In this document: piece by piece, positions 10,268 to 19,183 of the stretch
Layout of the letters: every line of letters starts with the position of its first letter
How positions within the stretch are numbered: position 1 is the stretch's first letter
From: Basilea psittacipulmonis DSM 24701
GTDB lineage: Bacteria > Pseudomonadota > Gammaproteobacteria > Burkholderiales > Burkholderiaceae_B
Length of the DNA stretch: 64,000 nucleotides
Direction of reading: 5' to 3'
Assembly (NCBI RefSeq): GCF_000743945.1
Contig: NZ_CP009238.1
Span: 930,001 to 994,000, forward strand
Program-made: the position numbers and the translations under genes
Notes under the pieces: generated by a model
What the model saw: the letters and a program-made list of their open reading frames with translations, nothing else
Databases searched by the model: none
Told to the model about the DNA's origin: nothing

Positions 10268-10343
10268 TGGTGGGTGCTACAGGGGTCGAACCTGTGACCT
10301 ACGCCTTGTAAGGGCGCCGCTCTACCAACTGAGCTAAGCACCC
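10268..10343 (-). tRNA. tRNA-Val (UAC), copy 1
   Basis: Read on the minus strand this is a complete 76-base cloverleaf. The acceptor GGGTGCT pairs with AGCACCC, the D-arm reads GCTCAGTTGGTAGAGC, the anticodon loop CTTACAA gives anticodon TAC, and the T-arm contains TTCGAAC. Discriminator A and an encoded CCA are present. It is identical to the copy 20 bases upstream and is probably processed from a shared transcript. Confidence 0.96.
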
Positions 10344-10363
10344 ACTAGTGTGAGGGATTCTGA

Positions 10364-10439
10364 TGGTGGGTGCTACAGGGGTCGAACCTGTGACCTACGC
10401 CTTGTAAGGGCGCCGCTCTACCAACTGAGCTAAGCACCC
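10364..10439 (-). tRNA. tRNA-Val (UAC), copy 2
   Basis: This second 76-base tRNA-Val gene is identical to the first, with anticodon TAC and encoded CCA. It is the promoter-proximal member of the pair on the minus strand. A short 20-base spacer separates the two, consistent with a recent tandem duplication. Confidence 0.96.
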
Positions 10440-10454
10440 ATCAGTAAAAACATA

Positions 10455-10484
10455 ATTATGTCTCATCTATCCTTGGTCAGTCAA
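10455..10484 (-). promoter_or_regulatory. Promoter of the tRNA-Val pair
   Basis: On the minus strand TTGACT (10484-10479) and CATAAT (10460-10455) are 18 bases apart. Each matches the sigma-70 consensus at five of six positions. The tRNA begins 16 bases downstream of the -10 box, as expected for a tRNA operon. Confidence 0.7.
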
Positions 10485-10829
10485 GCAATATAGTAGATTT
10501 TTTTTACTCATGTATTTTTTTTGCTACAGATGAGTGGTATTTTCGATGATTCATCAAGCATATCCTTTCGTGTAAGAACGTGTATCGATGGTACATCACG
10601 CTCGTCTCACGTTTTTAGAAAACTTGAAACTTAAATTAGGTGCAAAAAAACATAAAAAAGATGGCTTGAATGGTGAGAGGTGGATAAAAAAGAGGAGAAC
10701 CCCTCATAAGCCCTTATAAGGAAAACGAACAGAAAACACCTTTAAAGAAAAAAAATACTGATAAAGAAAGCGGGCGATAAGAGGCAGACAGAAAAACGCT
10801 CAGATGGAAAGCGGTGTGAATAGGCCTTC
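10485..10829. other. Intergenic stretch with no recognised gene
   Basis: No reading frame with a supported start was seen, and no tRNA or clear terminator. The sequence is AT-rich and, from about 10620, purine-rich on the plus strand. It separates the tRNA-Val promoter from the 3' end of the probable small RNA. Confidence 0.5.
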
Positions 10830-10958
10830 ATAAAATGAAAAAGCCGAATACCTGATGCGATATTCGGCTAAAAAGGGCGTCCGACTTGGGTATCTTAGGT
10901 TTGGAAACTACCTGGGTAAACCGTAGGATACCAAGGCGGACATTGACTGTTCAAATTG
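10830..10958 (-). ncRNA. Probable structured small RNA of unknown family with its own terminator
   Basis: On the minus strand a promoter-like pair, TTCAAA (10994-10989) and TAGAAT (10970-10965) with an 18-base spacer, precedes a long hairpin. GTCCGCCTTGGTATC (10941-10927) pairs with GATACCCAAGTCGGAC (10894-10879) over 14 base pairs, with one mismatch and one bulge. An inner GGTTT/AAACC helix lies above it. A second, independent nine-base-pair hairpin (AGCCGAATA with TATTCGGCT, 10869-10842) is followed by TTTTTCATTTT, a standard terminator for this strand. Nothing coding follows before the tRNA genes, so it is not the leader of a protein gene. I checked SRP RNA, 6S RNA and T-box motifs by eye and none fits. 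Family and function are unknown. Confidence 0.6.
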
Positions 10959-11210
10959 ATTATTATTCTATCACTAAATCCTTTAATATTTGAAGTTTTT
11001 AATAAATGTTGTGTAGCAAGAATCATTTTGCAAAATACTAAATAATTCATCGATACTCATTATAATTCCTATTTATCAGCATTCTTGCAATGCAAGATAT
11101 AATTTTTTGCGTGTGTTGTGAAAATGCACTTTTTTGTTTTTTATCGTATTTAATAACGGTAAAAATGATAAACTGCCACGTCCTAAATTATTTTATTTAA
11201 AATAAGCCTC

Positions 11211-11241
11211 ATCATCATGATGATTCTTTAGTCGTTATAAT
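11211..11241 (+). promoter_or_regulatory. lldP promoter region with a perfect 14-bp palindrome
   Basis: TATAAT at 11236-11241 is a consensus -10 box about 45 bases before lldP. The expected -35 position is poor and is occupied by ATCATCATGATGAT (11211-11224), a perfect palindrome. A weak -35 overlapped by a dyad suggests a regulator site, either activating or repressing. The binding protein cannot be named from the sequence. Confidence 0.5.
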
Positions 11242-11285
11242 GATGTTTTTCCCCATAATCGATTGACATTTATAGGAATCACCTT

Positions 11286-12911
11286 ATGGATATTTGGGTT
11301 CAGAATTATCTTCCGATTAATGGGAGCTTGTGGCTATCATCTTTGGTAGCGGTGTTGCCGATTGTATTTTTCTTTTTGGCACTGACCAAGCTCAAATTAA
11401 AAGGTTATGTTGCTGGCGGTCTAACCATGCTTATTGCATTGGGCGTGGCGATTTTTGCTTATCGTATGCCAGTTGCTTATGCAGTTTCTTCGGCATTATA
11501 TGGGTTTTTATATGGTTTATGGCCCATTGCGTGGATTATCATTACGGCTGTTTTTTTGTACAAAGTGACGGTAAAAACAGGGCAGTTTGATATTATTCGT
11601 AACTCCATTATTTCTATTACGCCAGACCAAAGGATTCAAGTGATTCTGGTTGCCTTTTGTTTTGGTGCGTTTTTAGAGGGTGCAACAGGATTTGGGGCAT
11701 CTGTAGCGATTACCGCCGCTTTATTGGTGGGTTTAGGCTTTAATCCACTGTATGCTGCGGGATTGAGTTTGATTGCGAATACAGCACCTGTGGCTTATGG
11801 GGCTATGGGCTTGCCTATTTTGGTGGCAGGACAGGTGACTGGGGCGGATCCGTTTTATATTGGTCAAATCGTGGCCAAACAATTAACCGTATTGACGATT
11901 ATTTTGCCTTTCTGGTTAGTGGCTATGATGGACGGTATCAAAGGCATTAAACAGACGTGGCCAGTGATTTTGGTATCAGGTATCTCATATACCATCACGC
12001 AATTGATTACCTCTCATTATATTGGGCATGAATTACCGAATATTACGTCTTCATTAGTCAGTTTGGTAGTAACAGCCTTATTTTTAAAAGTTTGGCATCC
12101 CAAGGAAATCTTTACCTTTAATAAAGAGTTATCTTCTGAAAAAGACGAGAAAAAGGTGGCCTTGAGCGCCAAAACAGTCTTAGTGGCATGGTCTCCCTTT
12201 ATTATTCTGACCGTGATGGTTTGCTTATGGTCTGTGCCATCCGTAAAAGAAGCCTTGTCTTTTGCGACGATTAAGTTTGATTGGCCATATTTAAATCAGT
12301 TAATTGCCAAAGCCGCTCCGTTTGCTCAACAAGAAAATGATTTGATAAAAGTGGTTTACAAAGTGGATGTATTAGGGGCGGTCGGGACATCCATTTTCTT
12401 AGCCGCCGTGTTAAGTATTTTGTTCTTACGTTTACCTTTGTCTCAAGCGGTCAAAACATTTGGCGAAACACTCTATGAGTTAAGATATCCAATTATTTCG
12501 ATCGGGTTTGTATTAGCCTTTGCCTTTATTGCTAATTACTCGGGACTTTCTTCAACATTGGCCTTATTGCTTGCACATACTGGTTTAGCATTCCCATTCT
12601 TTTCACCATTTTTAGGTTGGTTAGGGGTGTTTTTAACGGGTTCAGATACATCTTCAAATGCTTTGTTCTGCTCGTTGCAAGCTAATACGGCTCATCAGAT
12701 CGGCGTTGATTCTAACCTTTTGACGGCTGTCAATACAACAGGTGGTGTAACGGGCAAGATGATCTCTCCTCAATCCATTGCCGTTGCTTGCGGTGCCGTT
12801 GGTATTTCGGGACAGGAATCAAGTTTGTTTAAGTTTACCGTTAAACACAGTTTAATTTTCTGCGTGATGATAGGGATAATTACTGTTTTACAGGCTTATG
12901 TGATCACGTAA
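11286..12911 (+). CDS. lldP: L-lactate permease (LctP family)
   Basis: The 541-residue protein is a polytopic inner-membrane carrier that imports lactate, probably with protons. It shows more than ten hydrophobic segments and the family blocks [32 protein letters not shown] and [20 protein letters not shown]. Length matches the family (about 550). AGGA precedes the ATG by eight bases. The gene stands just before the pyruvate dehydrogenase genes but has its own promoter and a terminator-like hairpin after it. Lactate oxidised to pyruvate by a dehydrogenase elsewhere would feed that complex. Confidence 0.94.
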   Translation: MDIWVQNYLPINGSLWLSSLVAVLPIVFFFLALTKLKLKGYVAGGLTMLIALGVAIFAYRMPVAYAVSSALYGFLYGLWPIAWIIITAVFLYKVTVKTGQFDIIRNSIISITPDQRIQVILVAFCFGAFLEGATGFGASVAITAALLVGLGFNPLYAAGLSLIANTAPVAYGAMGLPILVAGQVTGADPFYIGQIVAKQLTVLTIILPFWLVAMMDGIKGIKQTWPVILVSGISYTITQLITSHYIGHELPNITSSLVSLVVTALFLKVWHPKEIFTFNKELSSEKDEKKVALSAKTVLVAWSPFIILTVMVCLWSVPSVKEALSFATIKFDWPYLNQLIAKAAPFAQQENDLIKVVYKVDVLGAVGTSIFLAAVLSILFLRLPLSQAVKTFGETLYELRYPIISIGFVLAFAFIANYSGLSSTLALLLAHTGLAFPFFSPFLGWLGVFLTGSDTSSNALFCSLQANTAHQIGVDSNLLTAVNTTGGVTGKMISPQSIAVACGAVGISGQESSLFKFTVKHSLIFCVMIGIITVLQAYVIT

Positions 12912-12933
12912 GGTTAAAAGGTTTTAATGAGGA

Positions 12934-12972
12934 AAATAGGGGCTTAACTTGAACAAAGCCTCTATTTCGTCT
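12934..12972 (+). terminator. Probable terminator between lldP and aceE
   Basis: A 12-base-pair stem, AAATAGGGGCTT with AAGCCTCTATTT and one G-U pair, has a ten-base loop. It is followed only by a short T-rich run (TTCGTCTT), so termination may be partial. Confidence 0.55.
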
Positions 12973-13018
12973 TAAAATTTACAGGTTAAATCTGGCATAT
13001 TCCAAAAAGGAGTAACCT

Positions 13019-15703
13019 ATGTCAAATACAATAGATAAAGATATTGATGCAGTAGAAACACAAGAATGGTTGGACGCGTTAGCTTCCGTTTTAGATAGAG
13101 AAGGTCCAGAACGTGCTCACTTTTTGTTAGAAAAACTTATCGATGAAGCTCGTCGATATGGCTCAAATATCCCTTATTCCCCAAATACAGCTTATGTTAA
13201 TACGATTCCTCCAGGTCTAGAGCCTCCACATCCAGGTAATTTGGCCATTGAGGAACGTATTCGTTCTTACATTCGTTGGAATGCGATGGCAATGGTGGTA
13301 CGTGCTAACCGCTTACATCCTAAAGATGGCGGTGATTTAGGTGGCCACATTGCTTCCTTTGCTTCTTTAGCCACGATGATTGGTACAGGCCAAAACCATT
13401 TCTGGCATGCAGAAACCGCTGATCATGGTGGTGATTTGGTTTATTTCCAAGGTCATTCGTCTCCAGGTGTTTATGGACGTGCTTTCTTAGAGGGACGTTT
13501 AACAGAAGACCAAATGAATAATTTCCGTCAAGAAGTAGGCGGAGAGGGCTTGTCTTCTTATCCTCATCCTAAATTAATGCCTGATTTCTGGCAATTCCCA
13601 ACGGTATCAATGGGTCTAGGACCATTGATGGCGATTTATCAAGCTCGTTTCTTAAAATATTTACATGCTCGTGGCATTGCCGATACCAGCAAACGTAAAG
13701 TATGGGTATTTTGCGGGGATGGTGAGATGGATGAGCCTGAATCACTTGGTGCGATTGGCATGGCCGCTCGTGAAAAACTTGATAACTTAATCTTTGTGGT
13801 GAATTGTAATTTACAACGTCTTGACGGTCCAGTTCGTGGTAATGGCAAAATCATCCAAGAACTAGAAGGTGAGTTCCGTGGTGCAGGATGGAATGTGATT
13901 AAGTTAATTTGGGGCGGTTATTGGGATCCATTATTAGCAAGAGACAAAGATGGTATTTTGCGTAAAGTCATGGAAGAGACGGTTGATGGAGAATACCAAG
14001 CATGCAAAGCAAATGATGGTGCTTATGTAAGAGAACATTTCTTTGGCAAAGATCCACGTTTATTAGAAATGGTTAGTCGTATGTCTGATGAAGATATTTG
14101 GCGTTTAAACCGTGGTGGTCATGATCCTAAGAAAGTGTACGCGGCTTTTGATGCAGCGGTGAAAACAGAGGGTCAGCCTACTGTTATTCTTGCTAAGACC
14201 GTTAAAGGCTATGGTATGGGGCGTGTTGCGGAAGCGAAAAACCCCGCTCACCAGCAGAAAAAACTAGATGGCGACTCTGTTCGTTGGTTTAGAGATCGTT
14301 TTAATATCCCCGTTCCAGATGATAAGTTAGATGAATTGCCATACTTGAAATTTGCTGAAGATTCAGCAGAGATGAAGTATTTGCGTGAACATCGTGAAAA
14401 ATTAGGCGGTTACTATCCAGCTCGTCGTATAAACAGTGATGAACAACTAAAAGCCCCTGATTTAAAATTCTTTGAGTCTATTTTGGAACCAACCCAAGAG
14501 GGACGTGAGATTTCAACCACACAAGCATTTGTGCGTTTCTTAAATCAGTTGCTTAGAGATAAAACGCTTAAAGACCGTGTGGTGCCTATTTTGTCTGATG
14601 AATCACGTACATTTGGTATGGAGGGTTTGTTCCGCCAAATCGGTATTTATTCACCAGAAGGACAGAAGTATGAACCTGTTGATAAAGCTCAGGTGATGTA
14701 CTATAAAGAATCGAAGAACGGTCAATTACTTCAAGAGGGAATTAATGAAGCAGGTGCCTTTGCATCTTGGATCGCAGCGGCAACTTCTTATTCAACCAAT
14801 AATAAGATCATGATTCCTTTCTTCATTTACTACTCTATGTTTGGATTCCAACGTGTCGGCGATTTAGCTTGGGCGGCAGGCGATATGCAAGCACGTGGTT
14901 TCTTACTAGGTGGTACAGCAGGTAGAACGACATTAAATGGTGAAGGCTTGCAACACGAAGACGGACATAGTCATTTGCTTGCTTCAACGATTCCAAACTG
15001 CGTGTCATACGATCCAACCTTTGCTCACGAAGTAGCAGTTATCATGCAACATGGTTTAAAACGTATGGTAGAAAACCAAGAAAATGTTTTCTATTACTTA
15101 ACCGTGATGAACCAAAACTACGCTCATCCCGGCCTTAAAGCAGGCGATGAAGAGGGTATCATCAAAGGGATGTATAAGATTCAATCTAATGATGGTCAGG
15201 AACGTGTCCAATTACTCGGCTCAGGCACTATCTTGTTAGAAGTGTTAGAAGCTGCAAAATTGCTTAAAGAAGATTGGGGTATTGGTTCAGATGTTTGGAG
15301 CGTCACTAGCTTTACCGAATTACGCCGTGATGGTATGGATTGTGTTCGTTACAATACCTTGCATCCAACGACTGATCGTCCACATATTCCTTATGTTGCT
15401 CAGTGTTTGTCAGCAACTTCAGGTCCAGTAGTGGCTTCAACAGATTATATGAAGATTTACGCTGACCAGATTCGTGAATATATTCCGAACAATCGCACTT
15501 ATCGTGTTCTGGGTACAGATGGTTTCGGTCGTTCTGACTTCCGATTCCGTTTACGTTCTTTCTTTGAAGTGGATCGTTATTATGTCGTGCTTGCAGCATT
15601 GAAAGCATTGGCTGACGATGGCAAAATCCCAGCAGAGAAAGTCTTGGAAGCGATTGAAAAATACAATATTCCACAAGACAAACCTAGTCCACAACATTCA
15701 TAA
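13019..15703 (+). CDS. aceE: Pyruvate dehydrogenase E1 component, homodimeric type
   Basis: AceE is the thiamine-diphosphate enzyme that decarboxylates pyruvate and reductively acetylates lipoyl groups in the pyruvate dehydrogenase complex. The 894-residue length matches the homodimeric proteobacterial form (887 in E. coli). The thiamine-binding motif GDGEMDEPES is near residue 231, and the conserved GGDLGGHIASFAS and NCNLQRLDGPVRGNGKI blocks are present. The start ATG has AAGGAG seven to eight bases upstream. aceF follows after 12 bases, so aceE-aceF-lpdA form one operon. Confidence 0.97.
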   Translation: MSNTIDKDIDAVETQEWLDALASVLDREGPERAHFLLEKLIDEARRYGSNIPYSPNTAYVNTIPPGLEPPHPGNLAIEERIRSYIRWNAMAMVVRANRLHPKDGGDLGGHIASFASLATMIGTGQNHFWHAETADHGGDLVYFQGHSSPGVYGRAFLEGRLTEDQMNNFRQEVGGEGLSSYPHPKLMPDFWQFPTVSMGLGPLMAIYQARFLKYLHARGIADTSKRKVWVFCGDGEMDEPESLGAIGMAAREKLDNLIFVVNCNLQRLDGPVRGNGKIIQELEGEFRGAGWNVIKLIWGGYWDPLLARDKDGILRKVMEETVDGEYQACKANDGAYVREHFFGKDPRLLEMVSRMSDEDIWRLNRGGHDPKKVYAAFDAAVKTEGQPTVILAKTVKGYGMGRVAEAKNPAHQQKKLDGDSVRWFRDRFNIPVPDDKLDELPYLKFAEDSAEMKYLREHREKLGGYYPARRINSDEQLKAPDLKFFESILEPTQEGREISTTQAFVRFLNQLLRDKTLKDRVVPILSDESRTFGMEGLFRQIGIYSPEGQKYEPVDKAQVMYYKESKNGQLLQEGINEAGAFASWIAAATSYSTNNKIMIPFFIYYSMFGFQRVGDLAWAAGDMQARGFLLGGTAGRTTLNGEGLQHEDGHSHLLASTIPNCVSYDPTFAHEVAVIMQHGLKRMVENQENVFYYLTVMNQNYAHPGLKAGDEEGIIKGMYKIQSNDGQERVQLLGSGTILLEVLEAAKLLKEDWGIGSDVWSVTSFTELRRDGMDCVRYNTLHPTTDRPHIPYVAQCLSATSGPVVASTDYMKIYADQIREYIPNNRTYRVLGTDGFGRSDFRFRLRSFFEVDRYYVVLAALKALADDGKIPAEKVLEAIEKYNIPQDKPSPQHS

Positions 15704-15715
15704 TAAGGAACTAAG

Positions 15716-17032
15716 ATGAGTAAAGATATATTAGTACCAGATATTGGAGATTTCAAAGATGTTGAAGTTATCGAGGTATTGGTATCTGTAGGCGATTTAG
15801 TCAAGGAAGAACAAAGCCTTATTACGGTTGAATCCGATAAGGCTTCAATGGAAATCCCCGCTCCAGCAGCTGGAAAAATCACTGAAGTTTTAGTGAAAGT
15901 AGGCGATAAGGTTAGCAAAGATTCTTTGATTATGCGTTTTGAATCCGCTGCAAGTGAACCTACCATGGTCGCGACGGCACCACAACCTGTTGCCGCACCT
16001 CAAGTTGAGAAACAGCCCTCTGAGGTTATGGCACCAGAAGTCACGGCAGTTCCTGCTACGGTTTCGCCTACCGCTGCCTTTGCAGGGATTCCGACTTCCA
16101 CGAGAGGTTTGCCTTTTGCTTCTCCCTCTGTTCGTAAGTTTGCAAGGGAGTTAGGTGTTGATTTAACGCAGGTTAATGGTACGGGTAATAAAGGTCGCAT
16201 TACGCCTGATGACGTGCGCGCCTTTGTTAAAGCGACTTTACAATCAGCTTATCATCACCAAACTTCGTCTTCTTCAAGTGCGACCGTGTCAGGGTCTGGA
16301 TTTAAGGTATTAGATTGGCCAAAAATCGATTTTGCTTCGTTTGGTCCAGTTGAAAGCAAGCCTTTATCACGCATTAAGAAAATATCAGGTGCCAATCTTC
16401 ATCGTAACTGGGTGATGATTCCTCATGTTACTAACAATGAAGACGCGGATATTACGGACTTAGAAGAGCTTCGCAAAACGTTGAATAAAGAATATGAACG
16501 TGAGGGCGTGAAATTCACGTTATTGGCGTTCTTGATCCGTGCGGTTGTGCAAGCACTTAAAAAATTCCCTGAATTTAACGCCTCTTTGGATGGTGATAAT
16601 TTAGTTTTGAAAAAATACTATAACATTGGTTTTGCTGCCGATACGCCGAATGGCTTGGTAGTGCCAGTGATTAAAGAGGCAGATAAAAAGTCTATCTCTG
16701 ACTTGGCGAAAGAAACCAGTGAGTTAGCAAAAATGGCTCGTGATGGTAAACTCGGTCCTCAACACATGCAGGGCGGTTGTTTTACGATTTCATCTTTAGG
16801 AGGCATTGGTGGTACCAGTTTCACACCTATTGTCAATGCACCAGAAGTAGCGATTTTGGGTGTTTCTCGTTCTGCGATGAAACCTGTTTGGAATGGTAAA
16901 GAGTTTGTACCACGTCTGATCATGCCATTGTCATTGTCTTATGACCATAGAGTGATCGATGGGGCGGCTGCCGCAAAATTTAACGCTTATCTTGCTAGTT
17001 TATTAGCAGATTTTCGCCGTGTGATTATCTAA
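15716..17032 (+). CDS. aceF: Pyruvate dehydrogenase E2, dihydrolipoamide acetyltransferase
   Basis: E2 is the core of the complex and moves acetyl groups from lipoamide to CoA. The 438 residues comprise one lipoyl domain (1-80, lipoyl-lysine K42 in ESDKASME), a Pro/Ala-rich linker, a peripheral-subunit-binding domain around 133-172 (FASPSVRKFAREL) and the catalytic domain, which ends with SYDHRVIDGAAAAKF, whose His is catalytic. Many proteobacterial E2 chains carry two or three lipoyl domains; this one has one while the adjacent E3 carries two. A short Ser-rich linker precedes the catalytic domain. It lies between aceE and lpdA with gaps of 12 and 14 bases. Confidence 0.97.
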   Translation: MSKDILVPDIGDFKDVEVIEVLVSVGDLVKEEQSLITVESDKASMEIPAPAAGKITEVLVKVGDKVSKDSLIMRFESAASEPTMVATAPQPVAAPQVEKQPSEVMAPEVTAVPATVSPTAAFAGIPTSTRGLPFASPSVRKFARELGVDLTQVNGTGNKGRITPDDVRAFVKATLQSAYHHQTSSSSSATVSGSGFKVLDWPKIDFASFGPVESKPLSRIKKISGANLHRNWVMIPHVTNNEDADITDLEELRKTLNKEYEREGVKFTLLAFLIRAVVQALKKFPEFNASLDGDNLVLKKYYNIGFAADTPNGLVVPVIKEADKKSISDLAKETSELAKMARDGKLGPQHMQGGCFTISSLGGIGGTSFTPIVNAPEVAILGVSRSAMKPVWNGKEFVPRLIMPLSLSYDHRVIDGAAAAKFNAYLASLLADFRRVII

Positions 17033-17046
17033 GGAGTCTTACAAAG

Positions 17047-19143
17047 ATGAGTCAAATTGAAGTCAAAGTCCCCGATATTGGTGACTTCAAAGAGGTTGAT
17101 GTAATTGAAGTCTTGGTGTCCGTTGGCGACGAAATTACAGAAGAACAAAGCTTAATCACCGTAGAGTCAGATAAGGCATCGATGGAAATTCCAAGCAGTG
17201 CCGCAGGTAAGGTGACCGCGATTGCTGTGAAAGTAGGCGATAAGGTGAGTAAAGGTAGTTTGGTATTGACCGTAGAATCGAGTGGGGCACAGCTTGAACA
17301 GCCTGCTGCACCACAGGTCAGTACACCCGCAGCCCAAACTACCACACCCGCTCCACAGGCTAGCACACCTGCTAACTCGGCAACGTCAAGTGTAGAGGTG
17401 TTTGTTCCTGATATTGGTGACTTCAAAGAAGTTGATGTCATTGAAGTCTTGGTGGCGGTGGGAGATGATGTTAAAGAAGAACAAAGTCTAATCACCGTAG
17501 AATCAGACAAAGCTTCGATGGAAATTCCAAGCAGTGCCGCAGGTAAAGTGACTGCGATTGCGGTGAAAGTAGGTGATAAGGTGAGTAAAGGTAGTTTGGT
17601 GTTAACGTTAGCATCTCATGCTTCAACACCTGCTTCATCATCGGCCTCATCAGATGTCCCACAAAAACCCGTGGCATCAAGTAATCCTGCACCTGTTCAA
17701 CAAACGGTTGCAACCGATAATTTTAACGATCCTAATGCCTATGATGTCATGGTATTGGGGGCGGGTCCAGGCGGTTATTCAGCTGCCTTCCGTGCAGCGG
17801 ATCTAGGCCTAAAAGTTGCCTTGGTGGAAAAATATGCTACGCTTGGTGGGGTGTGTCTGAATGTAGGATGTATCCCCTCAAAAGCTTTACTTCATAATGT
17901 AGCCGTACTGGAAGAAGCCAGAGAATTGGCTCATAACGGTATTGAATTTGGTGCACCCGTTGTGAATCTTGAAAAACTACGTGCCTATAAATCATCGGTA
18001 GTGTCTAAATTAACAGGTGGTTTGGCCAGTATGGCTAAAATGCGTAAAGTCACGGTGATTCAAGGTCAAGCAACATTTGTCGATAATCATCATCTTGAAA
18101 TTCATAAACCTGATGGTACTCAAGAGACGATTAGCTTTAAAAACGCGATTATTGCTGCAGGTAGTCGTGCGGTTCATTTACCATTCTTGCCCGATGATCC
18201 TCGTATTATCGATAGTACAGGTGCTTTGGAATTACCAAAAGTGCCCAAACGTATGTTGATTATTGGTGGTGGCATTATCGGTCTTGAAATGGGTACCGTT
18301 TACTCGGCATTAGGTGCTCGTTTAGACGTAGTTGAGATGATGGATGGTCTGATGCAAGGTGCCGATCGTGATTTGGTCAAAGTATGGCAGAAAAAGAATG
18401 CTCATCGTTTTGATCATATTATGACGAACACGAAAACAGTGTCCGCTGAAGCCAAAGAAGATGGTATTTGGGTAACTTTTGAGGGCGAGAATGCTCCTAA
18501 AGAGCCCCAATGCTATGACTTAGTTCTACAGTCTGCAGGCCGTGCCCCTAATGGAAAACTCATTGGGGCTGAAAAAGCAGGTGTCACGGTAACGGACAGA
18601 GGCTTTATTCCTGTGGATCAACAAATGCGTACAAATGTACCGAATATCTTTGCTATTGGTGATATTGTTGGTCAGCCTATGTTGGCTCATAAAGCCGTTC
18701 ATGAAGCACATGTTGCGGCAGAAGTGATTGCAGGTCATAAAGCTTACTTTGATGCACGCGTGATTCCAGGCGTTGCCTTTACGGATCCTGAAGTTGCTTG
18801 GGCAGGGTTGACTGAAGATCAAGCCAAAAAAGAAGGGATTAAAATCGATAAAGCGGTATTCCCTTGGGCAGCTAGTGGTCGTGCCATTGCCAACGGTCGC
18901 GATGAGGGCTTTACTAAACTCATTTTTGATGCAGAAACTCATCGTTTACTGGGCGGCGGTATCGTGGGTACCAATGCGGGTGACATGATTAGTGAGATTG
19001 CATTGGCCATTGAAATGGGGTGTGATAAAGAAGACATCGCACATACGATTCATCCTCACCCAACACTTGGAGAGAGTGTGGGTATGGCGGCAGAAGTGGC
19101 CATTGGTTCGTGTACCGATGTACCACCCACTAAAAAACGATAA
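17047..19143 (+). CDS. lpdA: Dihydrolipoyl dehydrogenase (E3) with two N-terminal lipoyl domains
   Basis: E3 reoxidises dihydrolipoamide with NAD+. The 698-residue chain is unusually long: ordinary Lpd has about 470 residues, and betaproteobacterial forms with one lipoyl domain about 590. Lipoyl domain 1 covers residues 1-78 (lysine K43) and lipoyl domain 2 residues 115-190 (lysine K155). They are nearly identical and joined by Ala/Pro/Thr linkers. The FAD motif GAGPGG is at 238-243, the redox-active pair in GGVCLNVGC is C270 and C275, the NAD motif GGGIIGLEMG follows, and the C-terminal HPHPTLGES holds the catalytic His-Glu dyad. It closes the aceE-aceF-lpdA operon. Confidence 0.96.
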   Translation: MSQIEVKVPDIGDFKEVDVIEVLVSVGDEITEEQSLITVESDKASMEIPSSAAGKVTAIAVKVGDKVSKGSLVLTVESSGAQLEQPAAPQVSTPAAQTTTPAPQASTPANSATSSVEVFVPDIGDFKEVDVIEVLVAVGDDVKEEQSLITVESDKASMEIPSSAAGKVTAIAVKVGDKVSKGSLVLTLASHASTPASSSASSDVPQKPVASSNPAPVQQTVATDNFNDPNAYDVMVLGAGPGGYSAAFRAADLGLKVALVEKYATLGGVCLNVGCIPSKALLHNVAVLEEARELAHNGIEFGAPVVNLEKLRAYKSSVVSKLTGGLASMAKMRKVTVIQGQATFVDNHHLEIHKPDGTQETISFKNAIIAAGSRAVHLPFLPDDPRIIDSTGALELPKVPKRMLIIGGGIIGLEMGTVYSALGARLDVVEMMDGLMQGADRDLVKVWQKKNAHRFDHIMTNTKTVSAEAKEDGIWVTFEGENAPKEPQCYDLVLQSAGRAPNGKLIGAEKAGVTVTDRGFIPVDQQMRTNVPNIFAIGDIVGQPMLAHKAVHEAHVAAEVIAGHKAYFDARVIPGVAFTDPEVAWAGLTEDQAKKEGIKIDKAVFPWAASGRAIANGRDEGFTKLIFDAETHRLLGGGIVGTNAGDMISEIALAIEMGCDKEDIAHTIHPHPTLGESVGMAAEVAIGSCTDVPPTKKR
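17068..17613 (+). repeat. Intragenic duplication of the lipoyl-domain coding segment in lpdA
   Basis: Segments 17068-17277 and 17404-17613 are direct repeats of about 210 bp, offset by 336 bp. Protein identity is very high while the DNA differs mainly at third codon positions. Identical stretches longer than 20 bases occur around the PSSAAGK codons. Confidence 0.85.
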
Positions 19144-19152
19144 TTAGTACGA

Positions 19153-19177
19153 TTGGCTAGGTTAATAACCTAGCCAA
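19153..19177. other. Perfect hairpin between lpdA and folC
   Basis: TTGGCTAGGTT (19153-19163) and AACCTAGCCAA (19167-19177) form a perfect 11-base-pair stem with a three-base AAT loop. There is no T-run after it, so it may be an mRNA-stabilising or weak terminator element at the end of the pyruvate dehydrogenase transcript rather than a classic terminator. folC starts seven bases later. Confidence 0.6.
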
Positions 19178-19183
19178 AACATT

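Noticed and set aside
10842..10941. SRP RNA, 6S RNA or T-box
   Set aside because: The GGAA-capped SRP tip, the 6S open bubble with long closing stems, and the T-box AGGGTGG motif are all missing; length also does not fit 6S.
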